A stretch of 64,000 nt of DNA from JAJPXC01 sp964517875 (GCA_964517875.1 CAZFEU010000002.1:14829-78828), one strand, 5' to 3'. Counted from the first letter of the stretch, positions 54,158-63,839 are shown. Notes: generated by a model from the sequence alone, not told the origin. Translations and numbers: made by a program.

Positions 54158-56458
54158 TTACTTTACGAGGATGCGTGTGGCTGTGGCGCCTTGACGGCGG
54201 ATAAGCAGCGAGCCGGGGGTGGGGTTCTGCACCTTGATGCCCTGGAGATTGTAATACTCTACGGGGGCGTTGGGGTCGGCTTCGGGAGCGGTGACACACT
54301 CCACGCCTCCACTCTCGGGTATTTCATCATACTTTGAGCCAAGATTTGACAGGCGTATGGTGTTGGTTACTCCTCCGCCAGGAAGCGTGAACAGCATCTT
54401 GCTGATAGTAACGGGATATACCTCGCCCAACGTGGTATCGAAAGCTTCCGACCAAGGATACTCAACCGTGGTGGGAGTGGTAATCTTGTCAAGGTCGAGA
54501 GTGACGGTGACGGCACGCTCGCCATTGACTGAGTAAGTGAGCTTGACGCTCTTCATGGTGCTTGTGCCGGGATCGTAGTCAAATGCAAACGCCGAGGGGC
54601 GCGCCCAGGTCTTGAACTCCTTCTCCATGGTGATGGTGAATGTGCGGCCCGACCCTGCTGTGTAGTTGATATCCATACCCTCGGGGCCGGTGGTCACGGA
54701 GTTGACGGTTACGCCGCCACCCTTGATTGACCATCCGTCGGTTGAGGTCATGGGATCGAGCACGGCAAAGTGCTCGGTGGGAATCTCCACTGTCACCTCA
54801 AGCGTACGGTCGATAGCGCCGAACGAGCCGCGGATGGTGGTTGTACCATTGGCCACGCCATGTACCACACCGTTGCCGTCAACAGTGGCTATCGACGGAT
54901 TATCGCTCGACCAGTAGGCGGCAGCGTTGCCCACGCTCATCATCGTGCCGTTGACCAGAGCCTGGCACTCTACCTCGTAGTCATACACTCCGTCGACGAG
55001 CACGCGGCTCAGGCGGAATTCGGGGTCTCCTTTTCCTATCGTCACTGCGATTTTGGCTTCGCAGCCGTTGTATGTGGCTGTGAGGGCATGTGTGCCTGAG
55101 CCGTCGGCGAGGAGGGTATTGCCCTGCACCTCACCAAGAGTGCGGTCGCAACTAAGGGTAACATCGGTGGTGGTGCCGAGCCACACGCCATACTTATTAT
55201 AAGTATTTAGCACGGGGGTGTAACGGCCATAGCGGGGGAGTGTCACCGACCAGTCGACGAATTCGATTGATGCCACCTCCTTGTCGGTGGGGGTGGGGCT
55301 TACTACAAACACGCCATTGACCACCGAGCGCTCGGTACCGTCGCTGGGATGATTGGTAACGCCGCGGTTTACAGTCCAATGGGTGGTAGAGCCGCCACCG
55401 TCGAAATTCATTGCCTCTGAGCAACCTACGTTTTTCATAATGTCGGCGAGCACTTTTGACACCACACCTACCGAGTTGCCGTTCCAACGGCCATCTACTG
55501 CGAGGATCACCACCTTGGTGCCGGTGGCATCATAGCCGATGGCTGTGCGGGGGTTGAGCGATGTGAGGTGGTCGAGTGCGCTCTGTGTGTTAAGCACTTC
55601 CCCACCGGAGAGTATCATGGGCTGACCACCGGCGGTCTGCACGGCATCATATTGCTTACCGTCGCAGGTGAGTGTGGTGGTCACTGTAATCTCATCACCC
55701 TCCTTGAGCGACGACACCCACGCAGCTGCCGTACCATGGCCTGACAGTACATACCCATCGGAAGGGATAGTCATATTGCCGGCGCTTGCGGGATTGGAGG
55801 TGATGCGCAATTTTGCTGCTTTACCGGGCGATATGGTGGAGCCATCTATTGGTGTGGCTGTCACCTCGTAGCCATACATATTGGTACCCGTGGATGAGCC
55901 GTAACGTGGGTTGAACACCACGAGATAGTTCTCATAGCGGGCTCCGTTGACACACGACACGGCATGTGTGGCACCCGAAGGTGCTGTGGCTGTGCCGCCG
56001 AAGAGCAGATGACCGGCAAATTGCGAGCGGTCGCCCATCTGTGCCCAAGCGGTCCATTCGTCCGACCCGGTAGCCTTCCAGTACTCGCCGTTGACTACGG
56101 TGAGTCCTATGGGTTGCGAGTTGCCAAAGAAGTCGGCGTTTACGCCGCTCACCACTTGCAGATTGCTCGACTGGGCTTTCGCTGCCATAGCCGATATCTT
56201 GGCTCCACCGGTGAGCTTAGTGCCGGCCTGTAGGGTGCGGAGCTCCACGTTAGGGTTGCTCAGGTCTACTGTGGTGTAATGGATGCGTAGCAGCGCCCCC
56301 CCCGACAGCGATAGCGATGTCTGGGTGGTACCAGGGCCAATAGTGGCATGATATAGCGTATCCACATTGTAGTCCTTACCTTGCAGGCTCCAATGGGTGG
56401 AGGCACCCGCTGTGAGCGCTCCTGCCATACAAAGTGCTGTAATTAAGTGTTTCTTCAT
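54158..56458 (-). CDS. secreted phosphodiester glycosidase with Ig-like and T9SS-like domains
   Basis: A 766-residue exported protein: signal peptide (MKKHLITALCMAGALTAGAS), then a phosphodiester glycosidase (NAGPA/DUF2233) domain of about residues 80-400, recognisable by VSGVNADFFG, TAIGYDATGTKVVILAVDGR and the catalytic-region NFDGGGSTTHW. Next is a Big2-like bacterial Ig domain (YWSSDNPSIATVDGNGVVHG). The C-terminus YYNLQGIKVQNP followed by RILVK resembles a T9SS sorting signal. Family members cleave GlcNAc-phosphodiester linkages in host or bacterial glycans; here likely a cell-surface or secreted glycan hydrolase. It follows the POT transporter gene by 32 bases. Confidence 0.8.
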   Translation of the reverse strand: MKKHLITALCMAGALTAGASTHWSLQGKDYNVDTLYHATIGPGTTQTSLSLSGGALLRIHYTTVDLSNPNVELRTLQAGTKLTGGAKISAMAAKAQSSNLQVVSGVNADFFGNSQPIGLTVVNGEYWKATGSDEWTAWAQMGDRSQFAGHLLFGGTATAPSGATHAVSCVNGARYENYLVVFNPRYGSSTGTNMYGYEVTATPIDGSTISPGKAAKLRITSNPASAGNMTIPSDGYVLSGHGTAAAWVSSLKEGDEITVTTTLTCDGKQYDAVQTAGGQPMILSGGEVLNTQSALDHLTSLNPRTAIGYDATGTKVVILAVDGRWNGNSVGVVSKVLADIMKNVGCSEAMNFDGGGSTTHWTVNRGVTNHPSDGTERSVVNGVFVVSPTPTDKEVASIEFVDWSVTLPRYGRYTPVLNTYNKYGVWLGTTTDVTLSCDRTLGEVQGNTLLADGSGTHALTATYNGCEAKIAVTIGKGDPEFRLSRVLVDGVYDYEVECQALVNGTMMSVGNAAAYWSSDNPSIATVDGNGVVHGVANGTTTIRGSFGAIDRTLEVTVEIPTEHFAVLDPMTSTDGWSIKGGGVTVNSVTTGPEGMDINYTAGSGRTFTITMEKEFKTWARPSAFAFDYDPGTSTMKSVKLTYSVNGERAVTVTLDLDKITTPTTVEYPWSEAFDTTLGEVYPVTISKMLFTLPGGGVTNTIRLSNLGSKYDEIPESGGVECVTAPEADPNAPVEYYNLQGIKVQNPTPGSLLIRRQGATATRILVK

Positions 56459-56490
56459 GATTGGGTTATTATAGAATGTGTAGATGTGTT

Positions 56491-58155
56491 TTACTGTTTT
56501 TCGTTGGTGACACGTTCAAGCCACTTGAGCATCCCTGCCATCACTCCCATCGAAGCCAGGCAGAAGAAAGCAAACACGGCCCAGCACTCCCACTGCTGGG
56601 GGAACGAGTTGAGCATCGTCACGCCAAGTGCTATAAACAGGTTGCCGATGGCCGTGGCGGTGAGCCAAAGGCCCTGGCAGATGCCCTGAAGGTGCTTGGG
56701 CGCAATTTTCGAAACGAACGACAATCCCAGCGGAGAGATGAACAGCTCGGCTACCGTGAGGAAGAAGTAAGTGACTATCAGTACCCACGGGCCTACTCTC
56801 AGTGCCGTCTTTGCTGCCTCGGCCAGACCCTTGAACTCCTCTCCCGAGGGGTAGGCCTGGGCTATTGACAGACCCATGAGGAAGAGATAGGCACATGCGG
56901 TGATAAACATACCGATGGCAATCTTCTTGGGGGTGGATACCTCCTTGCCCGATTTCACCAGAGCTGAGAAGATAAACATGATGACGGGAGTAAGGATTAT
57001 CACAAAGAATGGGTTGATGCACTGCCATATCTCGGGGGCAATCGACTCGGTGTCAACAAAGTCGCGGGCAAATACCGACAGCGACTGGCCATTCTGATGG
57101 AATGAGAACCAGAAGAATACAGCCACGCCAAGCACTGCGAAAAGCGCATACATGCGCTGACGTATCTCCTTGGCGTCGGCCTGACGCTCAGATGCGCTCA
57201 CCTGCGCCTTCTCCTTCTTCACCGGATTGGGCAGACGGCGACGCATGGCCACGAAGATAAAGAACGACAGGAGCATAGCCACCACCGATGCAAAAAATGA
57301 GTAGTGCACTCCGGTATTAAATATCTCAAGGTAGTGTGAGCAGAATGCCGTCATATCGGCCACCGGGCCACCCGTTACTGTGGTTGACAGTGAAGTCAGG
57401 TTGGCAGCTTCGTTGGCGGTAAGGGTATCGCCGCTGAGAAATTTGTGGCACAAGCCGGGAAGATCGGCATTGTAAGCGAGCATATTGGTCTTGAGGTAAG
57501 CCTCACGGAGCAAGGGAGCGATAAAGGGAGCTATCACACCGCCGATGTTGATGAACACGTAGAAGATCTGAAAGCCCGAATCGCGGCGCGATTTGGCGAT
57601 GGCAAGCTGCTCGGGACCGCGCCTTGCCGCATCGGCCTCAAAGTTGTCATACATCTGACCGATGATAGCTTGCAGGTTGCCTTTGAACAATCCGTTGCCC
57701 GCCGCGATGAGAAATAGCGCTACAATAGTGAAAATAAGCACCCAAGTGGGCACATTGCCCGGGTCGCCGCCAAATATCGGGAAAGCCATCATGGCATATC
57801 CCAATGCCATCACAATCAGTCCGGCCATGATGGTGCCTTTATAATTCTGAAGCTTGTCGGCTACGATACCTCCGGGCAAACTCAACACGTAAATCAAGAA
57901 GTAAAATACGGCGTAAATCCAGCCTGCGGCATCGTCAGAGATACCAAACTTCGAGCAGAGGAACAGCAGGAGCACTGCATTCATAATGTAATAGCCGAAG
58001 CGCTCGCCCATGTTTGACAGAGCTGCGCCGATCAAGCCTTTAGGGTGGTTACGGCGGGCATCGATCACATAGTAGATCACAAATGGTGTGACCACGATGA
58101 GCACCGCTATCAACATCGCCAGCATGCGATGGTTAGTCCAGAGGTCAGTAAGCAT
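56491..58155 (-). CDS. POT/PTR-family proton-coupled peptide transporter
   Basis: A 554-residue transporter with about 12-14 helices. The POT signature is present: an N-terminal ERFGYYIMNAVLLLFL, then LPGGIVADKLQNYKGT, and a conserved AAGNGLFKGNLQAIIGQMYD segment. It imports di- and tripeptides with protons. It lies 24 bases after sufE, so the M28-SufE-POT-glycosidase genes may be cotranscribed; peptide uptake would fit with an upstream extracytoplasmic peptidase. Confidence 0.88.
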   Translation of the reverse strand: MLTDLWTNHRMLAMLIAVLIVVTPFVIYYVIDARRNHPKGLIGAALSNMGERFGYYIMNAVLLLFLCSKFGISDDAAGWIYAVFYFLIYVLSLPGGIVADKLQNYKGTIMAGLIVMALGYAMMAFPIFGGDPGNVPTWVLIFTIVALFLIAAGNGLFKGNLQAIIGQMYDNFEADAARRGPEQLAIAKSRRDSGFQIFYVFINIGGVIAPFIAPLLREAYLKTNMLAYNADLPGLCHKFLSGDTLTANEAANLTSLSTTVTGGPVADMTAFCSHYLEIFNTGVHYSFFASVVAMLLSFFIFVAMRRRLPNPVKKEKAQVSASERQADAKEIRQRMYALFAVLGVAVFFWFSFHQNGQSLSVFARDFVDTESIAPEIWQCINPFFVIILTPVIMFIFSALVKSGKEVSTPKKIAIGMFITACAYLFLMGLSIAQAYPSGEEFKGLAEAAKTALRVGPWVLIVTYFFLTVAELFISPLGLSFVSKIAPKHLQGICQGLWLTATAIGNLFIALGVTMLNSFPQQWECWAVFAFFCLASMGVMAGMLKWLERVTNEKQ

Positions 58156-58179
58156 AATGTGTTGGTGTTATAATGTTGT

Positions 58180-58608
58180 TTACTTAGTTTTTTCGAGCTC
58201 GTTATATGCCAGTGCGTACATTTTCATCTGCTTTACCATGGCGGCAAGGCCGTTGGAGCGTGTGGGCGACAGATGCTCGGCCAGACCTATCTTGTCGATA
58301 AACCACAGGTCGGCATCAAGTATCTCGGCGGGTGTGTGACCATTGAGCACGTCGATGAGCATCGATATGATACCCTTCACTATGATTGCGTCGGAATCGG
58401 CCGTGAAATATATCTTGCCGTCAATCAGGTTGGCGTTGAGCCACACGCGGCTCTGACAACCTTCGATCAAGTTTTGGGGTGTCTTAAATTCCTCGGCCAG
58501 CGGTGGCAGGGCATTCCCCAGGTCGATTATGTAGGCATAGCGGTCCATCCAGTCGTCAAGATCGCTCATCTGATCCACTATCTCTTGTTGTTTTTCGTCG
58601 ATGGTCAT
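58180..58608 (-). CDS. sufE: SufE-family sulfur acceptor
   Basis: A 142-residue SufE protein that takes persulfide from the cysteine desulfurase SufS and passes it on for Fe-S cluster assembly. The active-site Cys lies in LIEGCQSRVWLN. The middle IIVKGIISMLIDVLNGHTP and the C-terminal GLAEHLSPTRSNGL loop are typical. No SufS or SufBCD gene is in the window. Confidence 0.92.
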   Translation of the reverse strand: MTIDEKQQEIVDQMSDLDDWMDRYAYIIDLGNALPPLAEEFKTPQNLIEGCQSRVWLNANLIDGKIYFTADSDAIIVKGIISMLIDVLNGHTPAEILDADLWFIDKIGLAEHLSPTRSNGLAAMVKQMKMYALAYNELEKTK

Positions 58609-58641
58609 ATCTTAATTATTTAAGCTATTGAATCTTGTATA

Positions 58642-59640
58642 TCATTTTTCGGAATAAATCAGGCTCGTCACCACCCTGCCGACTGCACCGAGTGTGCCAC
58701 GGTCGATGTTGTCCATATTGTCGCCCAGGGTGTGCCAATATGGTGGAAATGAACCTGTGGACGCATTGTTCATCTCAATGATGTCGATGGTGGGAATACG
58801 GGCTTTGAGGAAGTAGAGATGATCGTCGGTGATCGCACCCCCTATCCTGTCGACAAAGCGAGATGAGAGCCCGGCGCTCTTGGCCTGAGCCCACACCTTG
58901 TCGTTGACCGGCTTGGCGTAAAGCTCGGAGAACTGCTCGCGGCAGAAGGTGGCATCACGCCCTCCCACCATGTCAAGGAGTATACCGTAGGCAGGCCGCT
59001 CCCCTCCGTAGGGGTTGCTGGCGAGGTAATACTGGGTGCCAAGGCACCATGAGTCCTCGCTGAGCCCATCAGAACTGCCATAGTCCTCGGCATCGGTAAG
59101 AAATATTTCTACGTTGACTGCAGGGCGCTCCATTCCGAGCTGGCGAGCTACCTCGAGCAACACACCCACACCGCTCGCACCATCGTTTGCACCGTCGATA
59201 GGGGTGCCATGGTTGTTGGGATCGGGATCCTCGTCGGCCCATGGGCGGGTATCGTAGTGGGCCAGGAGCACTATGCTCTTGGCTTTGGGGTCAGTGCCAT
59301 TGAATCGTGCCGATATATTGGTGATGGGTAGTTTTGTGCCGTCAAATGCCGTAACCGTGCCCTTCTGCTCTAAAATTGAGTCTGCACCAAACTCGGCCAA
59401 TCTTGCAACAAGATATTGCGCACAACGGTCGTGCTCCTTGGTGCCGGGCACTCGCGGGCCCATGTCAACCTGCGCTTTCACATAGGCATATGCGCTGTCG
59501 GCATCATACGCATGAAGCACCGCAGTGGTCGGCGCAGGCTCAGGCTGTTGCACGGCGTTGGTGGCCGCTTCACCCTGATTGGCACATGCAGCCATTACAA
59601 ACATACTGATTAGCAATATTATAGCGCACACTGTTTTCAT
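58642..59640 (-). CDS. M28-family zinc peptidase / glutaminyl cyclase-like lipoprotein
   Basis: A 332-residue protein with a lipobox (LISMFVMAAC, Cys18) and the M28 zinc fold: LAHYDTRPWAD, DGANDGASG, the acidic DAEDYG and a C-terminal PPYWHTLGDNMDNI with the last zinc His. The layout is that of glutaminyl-peptide cyclotransferase relatives, which convert N-terminal Gln to pyroglutamate, common for secreted proteins in Bacteroidetes. Aminopeptidase activity is the alternative. A TATCTTTG -7 box lies about 45 bases upstream. Confidence 0.82.
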   Translation of the reverse strand: MKTVCAIILLISMFVMAACANQGEAATNAVQQPEPAPTTAVLHAYDADSAYAYVKAQVDMGPRVPGTKEHDRCAQYLVARLAEFGADSILEQKGTVTAFDGTKLPITNISARFNGTDPKAKSIVLLAHYDTRPWADEDPDPNNHGTPIDGANDGASGVGVLLEVARQLGMERPAVNVEIFLTDAEDYGSSDGLSEDSWCLGTQYYLASNPYGGERPAYGILLDMVGGRDATFCREQFSELYAKPVNDKVWAQAKSAGLSSRFVDRIGGAITDDHLYFLKARIPTIDIIEMNNASTGSFPPYWHTLGDNMDNIDRGTLGAVGRVVTSLIYSEK

Positions 59641-59783
59641 CTATCGCAAGTGATAAAACCCCTTTGGCGGAGAATAATCCTCAAAGATACAAAAATTGCG
59701 TAACTTTCGCCCTCCAATTCACATTAGTTAGCAAATTCCCTCCCCCAAGCTATCTCACATTCACACCTCCACCCAACCAAAAA

Positions 59784-59820
59784 TCTTGCAAATCGAAAGT
59801 CACACTTTTGATTTGCACGG
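59784..59820. repeat. palindrome copy A, upstream of the AAA ATPase gene
   Basis: A hairpin with arms GCAAATCGAAAGT and ACTTTTGATTTGC around a CAC core. It is nearly identical to another copy downstream of the same gene. Its right arm contains the -33 box of the ATPase promoter. Confidence 0.8.
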
Positions 59821-59843
59821 TTAATGCGTTTTCACTACTTTTG
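59812..59843 (+). promoter_or_regulatory. sigma-ABfr promoter of the AAA ATPase gene
   Basis: TTTG, 20 bases, TACTTTTG, exact on both boxes. The TTTG is part of the right arm of the adjacent palindrome, so a protein bound to the palindrome would block it. The leader is about 20 bases. Confidence 0.6.
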
Positions 59844-59868
59844 TTGCTGTAACTTAAGACCAAACTTT

Positions 59869-61002
59869 ATGCCTTACATAGATCGTCGGATTTCAGAATC
59901 CATTCTTACCGCCGTTAAATACTATCCCGCTATTGTATTGACCGGGCCAAGACAAAGCGGCAAAACAACGCTCGCACGACATCTTTTTCCGGATTATACC
60001 TTCGTAAACATTGAAGACATCAGCACCCGCAACCGTGCTGTTGATGACCTCAACGGATTTCTTGACGATCTGGGTCCCCATGCCATTATCGACGAAGTAC
60101 AGAATCTCCCCGAAATACTTTCGTCAATTCAAGCACGGGTCGACAAGGATAAGTCTTTGCGGTATATCCTCACCGGGAGCAACAATTTTTCGCTTCTTCA
60201 CAACTCTATGCAATCTCTCGCTGGTAGGGCGGCATTATTCACTGTTTTGCCTTTTTCCTTCAAGGAGCTGGGCATCGCAGATCTTGATGTGTCGACGTCT
60301 GAGTTAATGTGGCGCGGACTCTATCCAGGAACAATTTCCGATTTAATTCCCCCGGAAATCTTTTATCGCAACTACTATGGCACCTACATTGAGCGTGACA
60401 TCAGGTCGCTGGGGCAGGTTCAGCACCTTGACAAATTCCAGTTATTTATGCGTCTGTGTGCGGCACGAGTTGGTAATGAGGTCAATCTTTCTTCACTATC
60501 TATCGAGGTTGGAGTGTCAGCCCCGACTATCTCAGCATGGATTTCACTGCTGAAAGCCTCTTATATCATATACACCCTCCCGCCATATTTCACAAATATT
60601 TCCAAGCGGCTCACTAAGACACCAAAATTATATTTTTACGATTCTGGTTTGCTTTGTTATCTGTTGGGTATCGAACACCCCTCTCAGCTTGACACTCATC
60701 CTCTACGAGGTGCAATTTTTGAAAACATTGCTGTTACTGAAATGATTAAAAACCGATACAACATAGCCAAAGAACCAAACGTATATTTTTACAGAGAAAA
60801 CTCAGGCCGTGAAGTTGACATCGTTGAAGTAACCCCCGACGGACTGAATATATACGAGGTAAAAGCAAGTGCAACTTTCCAAACCGATTTCACTAAAAAT
60901 CTCAAATATTTACAGAATCTCCTCCCCGATGTTAGAACCTCGACAGTGATTTATAATGGTGAGTCCCGGGGCAAAAATCTCCTGAATATTCGCAATCTCT
61001 GA
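59869..61002 (+). CDS. AAA-family ATPase with DUF4143 domain
   Basis: A 377-residue protein: Walker A GPRQSGKTTLA at about residues 23-33, Walker B AIIDEVQN, the sensor LTGSNNFSLL, and a C-terminal DUF4143 domain with SYIIYTLPPYFTNISKRL and LYFYDSGLLCYLLGIEHPSQL, then the nuclease-like EVDIVEVTPDGLNIYEVKAS. I chose the ATG giving MPYIDRRI, typical for the family, rather than 15 codons upstream. DUF4143 ATPases are very numerous in Bacteroidales and are scattered among accessory genes; function unknown. Bracketed by two near-identical palindromes. Confidence 0.85.
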   Translation: MPYIDRRISESILTAVKYYPAIVLTGPRQSGKTTLARHLFPDYTFVNIEDISTRNRAVDDLNGFLDDLGPHAIIDEVQNLPEILSSIQARVDKDKSLRYILTGSNNFSLLHNSMQSLAGRAALFTVLPFSFKELGIADLDVSTSELMWRGLYPGTISDLIPPEIFYRNYYGTYIERDIRSLGQVQHLDKFQLFMRLCAARVGNEVNLSSLSIEVGVSAPTISAWISLLKASYIIYTLPPYFTNISKRLTKTPKLYFYDSGLLCYLLGIEHPSQLDTHPLRGAIFENIAVTEMIKNRYNIAKEPNVYFYRENSGREVDIVEVTPDGLNIYEVKASATFQTDFTKNLKYLQNLLPDVRTSTVIYNGESRGKNLLNIRNL

Positions 61003-61090
61003 TTCTTTTAGCCCGGCTTCACCTCGACATACCACAGTCCCCTTTATAACTTTGACACTCGTTTAACATTCCAAGCCCAATCCCTAAAAA

Positions 61091-61130
61091 ACCTTGCAAA
61101 TCGAAAGTCGCACTTTTGATTTGCAAGGTT
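61091..61130. repeat. palindrome copy B, downstream of the AAA ATPase gene
   Basis: Arms ACCTTGCAAATCGAAAGT and ACTTTTGATTTGCAAGGTT; it differs from copy A at only three or four positions. A T-rich tail follows on the plus strand, and it lies between convergent genes, so it can act as a bidirectional terminator. Confidence 0.8.
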
Positions 61131-61178
61131 TGTTGTTTATTTTTCACGCAAGCTCCGCTCGCGCGGTTGGGGCGGTTA

Positions 61179-62954
61179 TTACTTCACGTGGACGAGTTTT
61201 GGGGTACCGTCGGCGTGGATTAAGTATACGCCTGGGCCGGGAAGGGTGAGAGTCTGCACCGAAGAGGCCGACATTATCTCGATGCCTGCAACGTTGTAGA
61301 CGGCAGCGTGGCGGACCTGACGGTCGAGCGTAACAACATTGCCTGCAATGGTAATCTCAATTGCGCTATCCTCTGCTATCGCAGCCACACCACTTTCGTT
61401 ATAGTTGGCCAACGCGGGCTTTGACTCGAAGCCGTAGCCGTCGTATACGCACACGGCATACCAGTAACCTTTGGCTTTGTTGGCCGGCAGTGTATACTCG
61501 GGAGCATAGGTGACATCGACAAGGTATTTGCCATCCAGGCCGTCGCCATCGGAGGCGAGAGCCGACTCATAATTCACGTCATTAGGAATAGCATATACCG
61601 TGTAGCGTATTATCGTGCGTCCCTGGCGTTCAGTGGCATCCCAAGTTAGCTCACCGTCTTTATATGTCAGGTCCGACACTGGTGAATATGTGGGATGTTC
61701 CTTCCAGTCAACTACAGGCACCAACGACTTCCGGACATAGCTGTTCTCGCCGAGATAATCACCCAGACCTGAGTACAGAGGGCCGTTGATCGACTGGGTG
61801 TTGTAATATATCTGCCCGGCCGAATTGTTCTTAGTATAGCTGCGCGACAATTCCACCTGGGCTGCTACCTCGCTCCATCCCACCACATCGTTGCCGCCAA
61901 ACTCGCTGTCAAGCTTGTACGACCCGATGGAAGTGTAGCAATGACGGCCATAGTGCGCGCCTACCATGTTCCACCACTCGCATAGCGGAGCGTGAGGTGC
62001 TGTTGAGTGGTTTCGTGCCCAATAAATCTGGGGGCTAATGAAGTCAATTGAGCCATCAGCGAGCCACGCCAGGCAGTCGGCATAAATTTTCTCATATTGC
62101 CAGTCAGACGACTTAATATTAGGGGTTGGCAGACTACGGCTCGCAGCTGAGAAATGCCCAACGCCGGCAGGGCCGATGCCGAAGCGCATGTCGGGACGCT
62201 CGGCTTGCAACTCGTCGAACACTTCTTTCACAAATGTATTTACATTGTTCCTACGCCAGTCATACAGACTCAACTTACTGCCTGAGTCCTTCCATGTCTG
62301 ATAGTCGGAGCTGTCGCTGTCTTTTCCATCAAGGTGAGATGAGCCAACCTTGGCTCCCGGCATACCCGGACTGGGATAAAAGTAGTCATCGAAGAGCATA
62401 CCATCGACATCGTAATTGGTGTAAATCTCCTTGAACACATCAAGGCAATGACGGCGCGCCTCCTCGATTCCGGGGTTAAACATTCGCCATGAGCCATACA
62501 GTCCCCACATAATCCATCCGTTTGCAATCCACTCCTTGTCAATTTTGGTGGTGTATTCCATCGAGCTCGAAGTGAGACGGAAGGGGTTGAGCCATGCATA
62601 GCATTCGAGGCCGCGCTTATGGCACTCCTCTACGGCAAATGCCAGAGGATCCCAACCGGGGTCCTTGCCGCGCACCCCGGTAAAGTCGGCGCTCCATGGC
62701 TCGAGCGTTGATTTATAGTAAGCGTCAGCGTTAGGGCGCACATGCACGCACACTCCTGTAAAATTCTGTCGCCTGAGGTTGTCAAGATAGTCGCACAGCT
62801 GTTGCTGCTGCTTTGCCTTGCCATCCTTGGTCTTGGGCCAATCGATGCCCATTCCCGCCATCCATGCCGATCGGAATTCACGTTTTGGCGACTCGGCCCA
62901 CGATGAGAATGCCAACATCGTAGTGGCCAACATTGTAAAAATTACTTTTTTCAT
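61179..62954 (-). CDS. exported GHL10-like glycoside hydrolase with T9SS-like tail
   Basis: A 591-residue secreted enzyme: signal peptide (MKKVIFTMLATTMLAFSSWA), then the GHL10 TIM barrel with REFRSAWMAGMGIDWPKTK, FTGVCVHVRPNADAYYKS and the DGMLFDDYFYPSPG segment expected to hold catalytic acids. After residue 440 come a fibronectin-type module and a C-terminal YNVAGIEIMS / GPGVYLIHADGTPKLVHVK sorting tail. Members of this family cleave glycans, possibly peptidoglycan-related. The start at the second Met gives an exact signal peptide; a longer frame adds 36 residues of no recognisable character. Confidence 0.85.
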   Translation of the reverse strand: MKKVIFTMLATTMLAFSSWAESPKREFRSAWMAGMGIDWPKTKDGKAKQQQQLCDYLDNLRRQNFTGVCVHVRPNADAYYKSTLEPWSADFTGVRGKDPGWDPLAFAVEECHKRGLECYAWLNPFRLTSSSMEYTTKIDKEWIANGWIMWGLYGSWRMFNPGIEEARRHCLDVFKEIYTNYDVDGMLFDDYFYPSPGMPGAKVGSSHLDGKDSDSSDYQTWKDSGSKLSLYDWRRNNVNTFVKEVFDELQAERPDMRFGIGPAGVGHFSAASRSLPTPNIKSSDWQYEKIYADCLAWLADGSIDFISPQIYWARNHSTAPHAPLCEWWNMVGAHYGRHCYTSIGSYKLDSEFGGNDVVGWSEVAAQVELSRSYTKNNSAGQIYYNTQSINGPLYSGLGDYLGENSYVRKSLVPVVDWKEHPTYSPVSDLTYKDGELTWDATERQGRTIIRYTVYAIPNDVNYESALASDGDGLDGKYLVDVTYAPEYTLPANKAKGYWYAVCVYDGYGFESKPALANYNESGVAAIAEDSAIEITIAGNVVTLDRQVRHAAVYNVAGIEIMSASSVQTLTLPGPGVYLIHADGTPKLVHVK

Positions 62955-63398
62955 GATATAGTGATTTAAGGTCCTGACGATTCCCCTGTTCGGGATGATT
63001 GAGACTAAGAAAGCGTAGGAATCTGTATCTGTTGCAGTCTTACTTTCTGAGGCTTCTCGCATTGCCCTTTGGTCAATAAGACGGCAACGCAGAAGCCCAC
63101 GCTTTTATATGCAACATTGGATTCGACCAGATCCATCATCATGGCATCAGGCCGAAGGCACGATATTACATACCGAGGGTCATCTATCGTTGCGTTATTC
63201 TCATTTGACCAAATGAAATTTTGCGAGAATTTCAGAAAAACAAGAACAAGCGCAGATAAACGCTTTTCAAAAAAACACACGTTCCGGGTCTAAGCGTCTT
63301 ACGTGCTTACCGGAAGCACCGTTGCAAATATAGGAAGTTCCCAATCAAATCGGCATAACTTACTGGCTATTTTTTACTTAAAAATAGTTAAGAGCCCA
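62955..63398. other. intergenic region upstream of the hydrolase gene
   Basis: About 440 bases. It holds a minus-strand TATATTTG -7 box (63325-63332) and a GTGCTT/AAGCAC hairpin near 63305. A 91-residue minus-strand frame (63005-63280) has no family I recognise and is doubtful. If the -7 box drives the hydrolase gene, its leader is about 370 bases. Confidence 0.45.
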
Positions 63399-63836
63399 TT
63401 ATGCGCCTGTTCCGAGACACATGTCAGAGTCTAATCCGAGTTGGCGGGCGGGGACTGTGACAAATTCGCGCAGGTGGGCGCGGGGATGGGGGAGTGTGAG
63501 GCGGGGATGAGTCATCTTCAGGTGGCCGATGGCTATGATGTCGATGTCTATGATTCTGTCGATATATCCCCCCGAGGCATTGCGGTGATTGCCGCTCCCC
63601 ATCAACGTCTCGACCCGCTGGGTAATGCCGAGCAGCCGCAAGGGGTCATCATTCCACTCAAGGGCCACTCCAACATTAAGAAACCGATGGGGTGAGTCGA
63701 AGCCCCACGGCTCGCTATCGACGACGTCCGACACTCGGCACCGCTCGCCGGTGAGCCATTCAATAAGGGCGATCGCCTGTGCCAGATTGGACAAGCGATC
63801 GCCTATATTTGTACCTAAATTAAGGTAAGCAGTCAT
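63399..63836 (-). CDS. folK: 6-hydroxymethyl-7,8-dihydropterin pyrophosphokinase
   Basis: A 145-residue HPPK that pyrophosphorylates hydroxymethyl-dihydropterin in folate synthesis. The family motifs NLGTNIGDRLSNL at the start, SEPWGFDSPHRFLNVGVAL, RIIDIDIIAIG and LTLPHPRAHLREFV are all present. Its ATG lies 3 bases after the infB stop, so it is cotranscribed with infB. A slightly short C-terminus ends MCLGTGA. Confidence 0.93.
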   Translation of the reverse strand: MTAYLNLGTNIGDRLSNLAQAIALIEWLTGERCRVSDVVDSEPWGFDSPHRFLNVGVALEWNDDPLRLLGITQRVETLMGSGNHRNASGGYIDRIIDIDIIAIGHLKMTHPRLTLPHPRAHLREFVTVPARQLGLDSDMCLGTGA

Positions 63837-63839
63837 ATA

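Noticed and set aside
63005..63280. A 91-residue minus-strand frame upstream of the GHL10-like hydrolase
   Set aside because: No recognised family and it lies in the probable leader; left as doubtful rather than called.
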